Below are positions 12,901 through 24,500 of a stretch of 64,000 nt of DNA, piece after piece. The DNA is from Cruorifilaria tuberocauda. Lineage: Eukaryota > Nematoda > Chromadorea > Rhabditida > Onchocercidae. The DNA lies in contig JABVXU010000208.1 in the NCBI GenBank assembly GCA_013365365.1, positions 29,406-93,405 on the forward strand, written 5' to 3'. The translations under genes and the position numbers were made by a program. Every line of letters starts with the position of its first letter. The stretch's first letter is position 1. The notes under the pieces were generated by a model. It saw only the letters and a list, made by a program, of their open reading frames with translations, searched no databases and was not told the origin of the DNA.

Positions 12901-14499
12901 TATTTATCCATAATTTTATTTTGCAATCAATAACAAATATTGATGATGTATGAAATATTAATAAAACGAAGAATTGTTGCTTCGCGCAGTTTTGATTTTG
13001 AAGAATTTTGTTTCTAAAATCTTAGTAATTTCTACTCAAATTTTATTTAAAATCAATTTGAATCAGAGAAAGCTTTGTACTTAAATGAAATATGAGTGTT
13101 CTCATAGTTGACTCTGATGAAATATTTATAACAAATGATTTAACTTTGATACAAAATTTCTACAGAGATATTCATTTCACGTTAAAATCCTTCTTAAGTC
13201 AATAAACTACAGATTGTAAGAATGCAGAACGTGCATATTCTCATTTAAAATTAACAAGATGTTTGATTGAGATAACATTGCTGAAAGTTATATGAAGTAA
13301 ATTAACCTTTTATGAATGAATGAATCAAACAGAGCTGAGAAGCCAAGTTAGCAAGAATTTATTTGATCATCGCTGGTCGTCATATAGCATAATGAACAAC
13401 GAAATTGTGGGTTTCTTCCCATAATTCAGCACTTTTTACTTCCTTTTAGTTTTCAATTTAATACTTTTCGGAAGAAAATTAATATCAAGCTGCATGAAGA
13501 AAGTAAGACAAAGGATAGACTCATGCAGGAAGATGTTTGTTCACAAAATTTTTTCATACTTCAGGATTTTTTTGTGCATCTAAAATATATCAATACATAG
13601 ATGAAAATGAAATTATTGCAGTTTGTCAAGTTTTTCATGCAACATAAGTTTTCATAACCAATGAAGGATCGTTTTCCCAATCGTATTCTGAACAGTAAAC
13701 GGAATGATCTTTTCATATAGAACAATGAATAGACAATTTTGCTAATTCTGTGGAAGATCAAAAAAGTATAAAGAAATGAAAATCGATAAATTGATAAATC
13801 GATATGACTTTCTCACAACTATTGCACTGATGATATTCGGGCCTTATGAATAAACGACATTACTACAGTTCTTACAGTATTCATAAATCCATTCTAAATT
13901 AAAACATTATGGAGACAATATGAATCCGAAAAAGCAAATGTTACGATTCATTTCATTTCAATTATATCATATTTTATTGTCTATATTTTATGGTATTGGT
14001 CTGGAAAAGAATAATTATTTGTTGCTAATTAAAAAAAATAGTTGAATTCAGGGATACATTGTAACAGTAAAATAAATGAGTGATTTTTTCAGCTATTGTA
14101 AGAAAATGAGTAAGAGATCATAAAGTGAGGAAATGTTCTGAAGGAAAAAGTTACGGAAATACTTTATCTGTTGGCAGCAACCAGAAAATCATTTTCGTAC
14201 GCTTTTTTCTCCCAACTTTAATTATATTAGTAACCACTTGATCACAGTTTTTGAAAAGTTTAGTACTGCAGACATTAAAAAATGACTGCTATTCTGTGAA
14301 ATGTAATTTCATTTTGAAAATTTGTGAAATATCGATGCCACAATTTAGCTTCTTTTCAGGAAAATAAGGAAGTTGGAATGATTTGCATGTATAATTAATA
14401 TAAGTTGGATTGTATTTAGAATTCTTCAGTTGATCTAGTTGATCTTCCCTAACCATTGTTTTATTGTATATAAGCTAAAAGCGGTCGCATATTAATCGC
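9905..14499. other. long stretch without a secure gene
   Basis: Probably contains upstream exons of the minus-strand gene ending at 7743, but none is certain. Weak candidates: a 41-bp minus exon at 12494-12534 (acceptor TTCTAG, donor GTAAGC) and a + strand reading from 10366 after a TTTGCAG to TAA at 10472-10474. There is a polypurine tract at about 11660-11765. The rest is AT-rich with no family match. Confidence 0.4.
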
Positions 14500-17400
14500 A
14501 TGCGGAATTCAGAAGGTCAAGATCTCTCAATTCAACGGCTAGTCACTCTTGGTGTGTTATCTTGATTTGACAATTTCTGTTGTTTCGTTACTTACAATAA
14601 TTGAACCAAAAAAAAAAACGATGGTGATATACCATATCTATGATTGAAAGTTATAACATCACTGTCGAATTGTCATTCACAAAGGTGAAATTCTTCAATA
14701 AAATTATAAATTGATAAGAGTTAGTATAAATGATATTATGTCTTTGTTAAACAATATATAAACTCAATCAACACTGAGGAGATAGAACTGAATAATGGAA
14801 GCAATCTCTAACCTTTTATTAATTTAGTCAGTTCTAAAGTAAACGAAAATGACGGCGAGGAACTAAAACGCCGTGAAGATTTAATCATGGAGACGGTCGA
14901 GAAAATGTCAAAAGCTAATGATATCGAAGGCATTTAATTTAGCTAAAGAACAATTTAATTTGAAAAAAATGAAAGAAATAATTTTAAATGATTCCTAAAA
15001 TCTAGTTTGAATTTAATTAACATTCGTTTGAACTTACATTTGAACAGATCAATAACTAACAGACTAATTAAAATTTAAGAGCGATTAACGAATCAGCAAA
15101 TCATTCAGAAAACCGAGAATATTTTCCCCAAGATTTTTTTGAAATTTCATGCAAATTGAAGGATTAACGAATTTATTGACATCGTTGAGACCACATTTGC
15201 TTTCCTACGGTATGGCAAAAGCTGCAAAATTGATTCGTAATGCAATCGACTGGTGTTTGAAAATTGGAAAAGATTCTGATTTTAAAGTAATTAATTACAT
15301 CTTATCTGATTTCTCATGAAAACTAAGTTATAGATTGACCTAAACATATTAATACTATATAAGATGTTATCCATGATTAGTAATGTATAAGAAAATTAAA
15401 AAAAATATTGTGATCATGGTTATCGTGAAATTGAAGAAATTATATTCCCCACTGCAGCTTACATTATGTATGGAATATGTTCACTGGGCCAAGCAACAAA
15501 ATCGAATATTTTTACGGTACATGCTTGAAGTACGCTTGATGCGTTTGTTAAATGAAGTAGGACGATACACCGATGTATTGACTATAGGTGAATTCGTTTC
15601 ATATAAAACTTATAGAAGTTTCCGTTTTGATCACGTTCCATTTTTGTTATAATTGAGAAATTCTGAGGGCGAGAAAATACTTATGAAAATTCCACTTTAT
15701 TATTTCATATCACTTTTACTTTCTCTAATTTCCTCTTCCACTTCCATGAATTCCATTTTTTCATTTTAATGTGTAGAGTTTCAAACTATATTTTTCCTTT
15801 CTGGCATTTGTCTCTCTCTTAACTTATTCATAAATGAACGTACAGGTGCAAAATTGAGGAATGAGCTGAAGAAGATTGAAAGTAAGGATGTCCAATTAGA
15901 GGTACATTTAGAAGAAAGCAAAGCCGCCTACGCGCTTAGCAATTTGAATCGTTCACGCTCGGCGCTCGTGGCTGCACGAGCTATGGCGAATTCTTTATCT
16001 ATTGAAACCAAATTACAGGTTCGTTCTTCCCTTATTCTACAAGAAGAAATATTGGAGAGATACCTATTTCAACGTTTCTCGAACTGAAATAATTCATGTA
16101 GTTAAGGCCCAGCTTGATATGCAGTCAGGAATATTGAATATGGCGGAAGACCACGACTTCAAAACAGCTTATTCACATTTTTATGAAGCATTTAAAAATT
16201 TTGACGCTAATGAAGATGAAGTGAATGCTCGGAAAGCCCTTAAATACATGTGTCTTGCAAAAGTATGCTTTTCCAACTCCAAATTGCAGGATAATTCCTA
16301 TCTCAAAAATTTTTGCACTAAATTGTTCCAGAAGAAAAAGATCGAATCACCTTCACGGCCTTTGTTTCTTTCTTTTCAGATTATGTTAAACGAAGAAGCA
16401 GAAGTGCGGTTATTGCTGTCCAGCAAACAAGCAGTGAAATATTCGGGACGTGACCTCGATGTTATGAAAGATATAGCAATAGCATTTGAGAAGCGATCTT
16501 TACAAAATTATTACAGGGTTTACATCTACAACTCCCATACTCATGTAGTACCCAACACTTGGCTAACTTTCCTTCTTTCCAAATAAGAAGCTCAGCATTA
16601 AATGATTCTTTATTTAAGAACTCAATTACTACCTGAAATATTTTAATGAAGCGATTAGAAAATTTTTCGAGATTTATTAGCATTTCACAGGCAATTGACG
16701 AATATAGCGTGGAGCTTCAATCAGATTTGATAACTCGCAGATATGTTGATTCTCTTGCTGATACAGTACTTGAAAAGGATATCAATCGAGCCATTGAACC
16801 TTACTCTCTGATTGAAGTGTTATCACTTTTTTCTATTATTTTTGAAATCTTAGAAGTACTGGAAATACATATCAAAACGCATAGCGATAGAATATAATTA
16901 TGTTTTCATTCTGATAATTATTTTGAAAGATTGAAATTTTAAATTCTAGATAAGGAAGTTTTTTAAAAAAGCTTCCGTTTCAGATAACTACACTAGCGAA
17001 AAATATACGTATTCCAGTTGAACAGGTTGAAAGGAAATTGGCTCAAATGATTCTTGATAAAAAATTCCAAGGTTAGATTAACTGGCTCACTAACAATTCC
17101 CGATCAGTCGTTCAATATCTAATTTCTAATAAATAGTATAATTTTATACGACAGTTCTTTTGATTACAGCAACTGTAATAAAAAATGAAAAATGAGGTGT
17201 CAGTAGTGATTCCCATATATTTTTCCAATTACGAATTCCTATTTTCAAATCGCTTCATAATCACATAAAGATCCTTCTAATATCTATTTCAACTTTCCAT
17301 TATCTATTTTGGCTGTCCATATCCAGGTATGATTGATCAACAGGATGGTACATTAATAGTGTACAACTTTCCACATGACATACAAACGAAAACATTCATT

Positions 17401-17586
17401 GCATCGGTGGAAATCATACGTAGTTTATCCGAGGTTAACTTTTAAATTTAAAAAGAGGAAGAAACGGAAAAAAATTTGGATACATTTAAAAATCAGAAAT
17501 GATGGTCATTTACTGCTTAACAAAATTAAAAATGCGTCTTGTTGCAGACAGTTAACGAGATTTACTCCTGTGCAAGTAAACTCTGA
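14500..17586 (+). CDS. rpn-6: 26S proteasome non-ATPase regulatory subunit 11 (Rpn6)
   Basis: Rpn6 is a scaffold of the 19S lid that clamps lid and core particle together in ubiquitin-dependent proteolysis (nucleus and cytosol). Exons: 14500-14551, 14828-14929, 15162-15286, 15458-15587, 15846-16018, 16107-16262, 16380-16517, 16691-16816, 16984-17071, 17327-17433, 17548-17586; 411 residues against about 422 in human. Diagnostic blocks: ECIEWAK-like [12 protein letters not shown], the TPR-like solenoid with [27 protein letters not shown], and the C-terminal PCI domain with [17 protein letters not shown] and the final helix [12 protein letters not shown]. The ATG at 14500 follows an in-frame TAA 24 bases upstream and joins in phase. 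The N-terminus is shorter than in human. Intron 2 appears to begin with GC. The end of exon 8 is ambiguous: the GT at 16817 leaves the PCI three residues short, the GT at 16856 adds 13 residues. Confidence 0.93.
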
Positions 17587-18595
17587 TCGATATTTCATTA
17601 AAGTTTTGGAGATAATTCTGCTGGAACTGCCATAACATAATATTTATACACTTACACAAAAAAACAAATCATAAAGATTGACAACAGCAGTTTAATGCAT
17701 TATGTTTATCTGTTTGAATATTTAGCATCACATAATGCCAAATTTTCATAAAATATTTATTTCCTTGTATAAGTCTTATAATTATACATAATTCGTATTT
17801 TCTGCTAGAGTCGAAATAACAGCAACATTTACATTTATTTATAAGTGTAAAACTGAAAGAAGTCAAGAAATAATTGCTAACTTGAGCAACTTGGTTTTGT
17901 TTTGTATTATTTTATTTGTATGTTGTGTTTGAGAAGGTCCCGAACCAATGGGCATTTGTTAAACTGAAAAAAAAAGAATCTAAAATATCCATAAAAAATT
18001 CGAAAAATATTCGGATAATGAAACAAAAAAATGCTACAATGTAAACAGAAGATGTATATATTTGGTCAATGACAAAAACAAAAGAAGATACTTGATCAGT
18101 CATGAATGAGATAATACTATTATTTAACGATTAAATTTTAAGCTTTTTAGCACAGTAATTGTTATAATTAAACAATGAAAAAAGCAGTACCGATTTAGTC
18201 ATGAATAGAGATTCAAAAAAAGAAAGTATGAAACTTTTTCTTGACCCAAGAAACCGATATTCACAACTTCCTGTACTGCCTAAGGAACAAAGTTTTAGAT
18301 ACTCGAATTTGAGATTCCCAACTCTCTCAAATGAAACTGAGAATCAGTTGAGTTTGCAAAAAATTTGAACAACAAAATTATTCACGGAATGAAATGGAGA
18401 AAAAATCATTACTTGAGAAATAATGATTTTTTATCCTATGTTATAAGTACGCTTAAACAGGATGAATATCTCGAATAAAACAATGCGAGTATCACCTAGC
18501 CAATATAAAATTTCGTTTCATGAAATCCAAAAAATAATTTCTGATGTAGAAGAGCAATCGAATTACATCATCAAATAAACCTAAGTAAGAATTTT
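17587..18595. other. 3' region between convergent rpn-6 and topoisomerase II
   Basis: Holds the 3' UTRs of two convergent genes. No gene seen. An ATTAAA hexamer lies 11 bases after the rpn-6 stop. A 12-bp perfect stem (18400-18411 with 18421-18432, 9-base loop) lies past the topoisomerase stop. Confidence 0.45.
18400..18432. repeat. 12-bp inverted repeat hairpin
   Basis: AAAAAATCATTA and its exact complement TAATGATTTTTT flank a nine-base loop. It lies about 165 bases beyond the topoisomerase stop codon, so it could fold in that gene's 3' UTR; AT-rich composition makes chance possible. Confidence 0.5.
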
Positions 18596-21500
18596 TCATG
18601 TTCTCTTTTCTTCTTTATCCAACGCCTAAAATAATTCTTTTTATAATGCGACTTGGTACTTTGAAAATGCAAAATTATTCAATGAGACGATGTTATGTGC
18701 TCTGAAATAACTTCTGGGAACTTCGATTTCATCAGAAAAAATCCCTAGCTCGGCAAATAGAAAATTCCTAACTCTGTTCGTTCAGGAAATCTAGAATATA
18801 TAAATTGCCGAAAAAGTACATATAACAACACTGACAAAGCAGAGATTGTATAAAACAAACCATAGACAGTACATTCAGATCCATATTCCATAAACTTCTC
18901 CATGTTGTTAACTTTAACGTTTCGAATTGTTTCAACAATTCACTCATTTTTTCTTGCAAATTCAAAATCTCTTCATTGCTCAAACGACAGAGTGGCATAT
19001 CGACCAAATACGCAAAATCTGGTGAAATATGAATTCTGTTCTAAAAAAATAATTATATGCAAACAGTTCCATGTTGATGGATGTTGACGGTGTTATGTTG
19101 ATGAACGATCAAATTTTATGGATTTGAAAATGTGATAAAATGAAGTTTTAAGCTAAGGAAATCGAGCTTTTAATTAAATTCATAATGTGCTTAACATAAA
19201 AGGTAATGATTGATATCAATTTTACCGCATCATTTTTCATTTTTATTGGATTCGAATCAAATCCTTTCTCAACCAGCTGAGTTATAATTTCTTCACGATT
19301 TCTTTTTTCAATGGTGATTTTGCCATTAACAATAGCATTTACAAAGCGAACCTAAACAAGTTAAATGTCACTCATTGAAAAATATGAGACCAGTGATGAA
19401 AATTAATGTGAGAATGATGCAAGCAAGATCTTGTATGATAGATTGCTAACAACTTCTATAATATAAAAAAAATTAATATTTCTTGCTATTAATATTTTCA
19501 ACATTGACAGTTAATGCTATTAAAGGGAAGAGAGCTTTCATTAACAAAAAAATTAGTAGGTCTAATCAAGCCACTTTTCATATTTAGAATATTATCCAAT
19601 GATTTTTCTTGTAATACAGAGAAATACGATGGAACAATTATGGGAGGAAAGAAGGGAAAGAGTGGTGATTTTATTTAATGTTAATAATTGTTATGTGCGA
19701 TTTACTTATGTCTATTATTAACTGATTAAAAAGAAATCTTCGAGCACTGCTTTTATCAACATGTGTTTATTTTTATAACTTTTGCTTCTCTACTAAAACA
19801 GATGAAATTAGCAGTAATAAAAATAGACCGTGGAATGATATTCAATTTTTCATTCCCATTTTTCATTACAAAAATCTAGAAACAACTATAAGGGTTAATA
19901 ATTTCAAAAAAAATTGATATGGACACATGTTGGACAATCTCACAGAAAAGTTTTGAATTATTGTTCAATCTAACCTGGTTCTCAGTAAATTTGAGTTTCG
20001 CATCCATAGATTTCAATTCCAATTCCCTTCTTTCTATATATTTTTGCCTACGTACTTCGAAAAATTCTTGAAATATCTCCACCGTGGAATTGTATCTTCG
20101 CAGTATGTTTTTTTCATCGAATAAAATCTGAAATTCTCATATTATATAAAATTCTAAAATGATTAGAAAATACCAATGAAGAAAACATATAATATACTAG
20201 TACAAAATAATTAATGAAAAATATTAATATATAAATAATTCAATAATTAAATATTATTTGAATCTAATAAATGATAAGAACTACAACCCAAAAATTTTAG
20301 ATAATAAGAATATACATAAGCAACCGACAGAGCGCTGAAGTGCGTTCAGTGTATTAGCCAAAGCTAGATCGATGCGATAAACAAACAGACTAATAACACG
20401 CAAAATTCATGCGAATTTTAATTTTAAATGACAAACCATTGAGTTTTCACTTGCAATTGATTGTAATTTTAACAATCGATTGAGTGTCTTAATTTGCTTT
20501 GTGTCACTTATCAACGGTTTATCAATCACATGAAGAATAAAATGTACATTGCTTTCAGTATGCAATTCTTCATAATTACTGCAAACAAAATGATTATACG
20601 ACCGAAATTTTCAATTTTCAGTATATGAAACTGAATATAAAGAAAGAAGTAAGAATGAATCATAAATATCAAATTATAAATTTCTTATCTTATTAATCCA
20701 TTTTTGATGACAGAATCGAGCACCTTCTCCTTGTATCTATTATTCCAAATCCCAGTAGGAAGCTCTGTTATTATTGCCTAAAAGAAAGAACGAAAAATTC
20801 TATAATCTTGTAAAACGTTTGTGAAACTCATTTCCAATAAAAATACCTGGAAACTTCTTAAACAAATGCAAAGAAGCATTACTAATAAACATTATAATAT
20901 TCACCCTAAGGCCGCTTCTCAAACGACGATATGAAACTTTTCCGGAGATTCTGTACTGATGAGGTGCAGTTTCATCAATTGTACCTCGAAAATCTCGGAA
21001 GTGTGGCAACTGAAATTGATATAATTTTCTAGTATTAGCCTATGCTAAAAAAAATTAAAAGCTGAAATTAGGAAATGGGATTGCAATTAAAATAACGATG
21101 TAATGCTTACATGCTAATGATGGAAGTAGATAGTGTCTTATCATTCCACTATATTTCACTCTTTTGCTTAAACATTCATGCCAGTTATGGAATAACCTTA
21201 TTATTAAGCTCATAAACCTCGGTAAGCAAATAGTGATGAAGATAGCTATGTAAAGACTACCATTTCTCCATTTATGCCTATTAAGTTATGAAACTTTTTC
21301 CTCCATAACATTTCATTTACTCGCTAAGTATCTTCTTGAACGTATATCAAGTAAACATCAACTTGTTATTCACCAAAAATTAAATAATGCTAATGTCATC
21401 GATTGAAAATAATCCAATCAGCTAATATAAGAAAATTTCCAAGAAACCGAAGAAAAATTTGAGATTAGTAAACACTCAAACTTGAAAATTAAGGCTATAT

Positions 21501-24500
21501 CTTTGAATATTATTGACATGTCATGTAACAGAACTGTTTAATGAATACTATGCTGACTGCTGTTATTAAAGATAATCGACTTGACTGCATTTATTATATA
21601 AACTTATCAGATAAAAACTAGCATACCGTACTCACTTAAACTCTTTCCAACATCCTTATTGAAAGATTATTGAGTAATTTATTGCGTTCCTGTTCTGACA
21701 ATATCTATCTGTTCTTCTGTGCCTCACAGACCTCCAAGTGATTTGTGATAATTCGAAAATTGATAAAGATGAAAAAAGTAAAAGATGCAATTTAATATAA
21801 ATAACAAGATTTTGAAACAATAATAATATTATATACCATCTCGTAAGGTGGTCGTCCATCAATTAATCTTTGAGTATTATTGATAACTTGTCTGGGACAA
21901 CGTGGTAATATTTTTGTAGCCCATCCTGTACCAATCCCTTCTGTACCATTTATCAAAATCATCGGAATTATGGGACAGTACCTAACAGAAATTTTCAAAA
22001 ATTAATATTCATTCCATATATAATATATGAATTAGTTTTCAATCTGAAATAAAGTCTTAATGTATTAAAAAAAAGTTAGTTCTGTATTAAAATTTGATAA
22101 TTATGCTATAATGCAGAATTTTATTATTTCAAAATTGATTGATATTCTATTTATTTTCCTAAAATGACAAAAATGACGAACAACTTACCACTCTGGTTCA
22201 ACGGAAGAGTTTTCTTCTACCAAATATTTCAAAACGTTATCATCTGGACGCGGAAATATGGCCCGTGCAAGTGGACTAAATGTTTATAGATGGTAGCTAA
22301 GACCGATATAAATGAGTATGAAAATGAAGTAATAAAGTAAAAAGATCGAAAAAAATTCAGGAGCAGAAACAAGATTGCAGACGATTTTAGCAAAGTTCTG
22401 CATATAAAAAACTAAAGATCACAATATATTCGTCAAATAGTAAAAAGCAGAAATACAACGCTACCTCAACGAAGTATAAATATATCGCGCACTCGCTGCA
22501 TCTTCTCCACCTGCTAGACGTGTACCAAACTGACCAAGAGGTAAAAGAAGATTTAAATTGTTGGAACCAACGAAATCTTGAGCTAAACGAACGATTGTAT
22601 TCACCAATGATTCCTGGAAGAGAACTAAGTGAAATAAGAAATGAACAGAATGGTAAGTATATTAAAGTCAAATAAAACGAATACCTCCCCATGATGATAT
22701 CCACAATATTGCGAAACAGCACCTGCCAGCTGACTTACTCGCACTTCACCATGTTCATAACGTTCAAACATTGTAAACAAAACTTTCCGCTGACTTGGTT
22801 TTAATCCATCTACAATATTTGGCACAGAACGCTGAAATAATATTATTAATTTCGAAAATTACTGAAAAATTGTGTGACAGTACAGTAGAGAAACTAAAAT
22901 TTAGCAGAATGAAGCAGTTATTCGCACAAGTTTCCACACTTGTAAATTTACATACATAAATTAATACTGCCTCCATTTTTTTCCATTTTCGCCAATATTA
23001 ACTTACTGATATATAGAATTTTTATTTTTAATTATAACTGACCTCATGCAATGTATTAAAATTTGAATAAAACTCAGGAATTTATATAACATACTGTCTC
23101 ACTAGATGGAAATTAGAGGCAATAATAAATTCCCAAAAATCAAAAATTTTAAACGAAAAAATATAACAAACTCGTAGATCTAGTTGTGAATACTCCACTA
23201 ATTCTTCGTTAACAAATTCCGAAAAAGTTTTTTGATTGCGGCTAGAGTCAACTTTAGTTGATGGCAACAGCTGCAATTTCAGACCATAATCAAAGAAGTA
23301 AGATCTTTATGCGCTATTTAAAAACATATAATTTCATTACCTTTATAAAGTTTTAGCAAAACTCACTTTACTGCTCTCAGCAATCCATATTTTCCGATTA
23401 TCCGCCTTATTTTTTGCAAATGCAAGGTCAATGCTTTCATCTGACGTCCTGCCATCGTAAATAAAATTTACTGTGTGTCGTTCAAGATCTATAAAATATT
23501 CTCGAGCTTCCTGAGCCGATGATGTTCCCAATCCTATAAGAATATGATGACGATGACATAATACATAATTTGCATAATTTGTCTATTAATGTGAAGCGCT
23601 TTTAATTAAGGTAATTAAACATCAATGTCCTAAAAAATGTTTCAAATGCAGCTATCAAACCTTTGTAATATTTTATCGAATACTTCACCGAATCAGGATT
23701 TTCCGCACGCCATTTTTCATAATCATTCATACTATAAAATGATTTAACGTGGGATCCACGCTTCGCCTGAAGTAATATCATAGTGTTAACGAATTAGGAC
23801 ATGTTCGCAGTTCTTTAGATTATATATAAAACGTTCTGATTTCTTTTTTCTTCTTTACCACTTTCAATCCTGTATCCATTTTCACCACTACCACTCGCAC
23901 TAGTAATTTAATACATGTGCGAAAATAAATCTTTCAAAAACCACATCACAAAAATTAAGCAATACCTTTAACAATGGAGTAATGAAATAATTGATATAAT
24001 TAGCTTTAAGTAGTGACGGCCAATACATATGCAAAAAATTTATAATCAGTCCTTTAATATGCGATCCATCGGGGTCCTATAATATTCTGTTATAGTTAAT
24101 ACATATACTCCACTTAATCGAAAAAAGAAAAACAATTAGGAAAAACATGAAAGAAGAGAAAAAGATGTTCAATGCAAAACGAATACTAGAATAATATGAG
24201 AAAAAGAAGAATTAAGAAATTAGAAATTAGAAAACTAGAGAAATTTCAATTTAAGCAAAATTTGCAACAGTTGTCCGAAGAGAAAATTAAGCCATTTAGT
24301 ATTTTACCATACTGTAATTTATTTCCCGAAAATAAACCATGATCCTTTAGAATTCTATAGCAATATTGTAACTTATAAAAAATTTAAAGAAAGAGGATAA
24401 GAATTTTACCTGATCAGTCATAATAAGCAATCGTCCATAACGCAAGGATTTTAATTTTTCGTCACTGCTATAATCTTCGCCAAATTTTAACCCCAGTATC

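Noticed and set aside
18768..18872. Hydrophobic tail continuing the topoisomerase frame without splicing
   Set aside because: The GT at 18872 followed by the exon 18596-18625 gives a charged ending like that of the family; the unspliced tail looks like translated intron.
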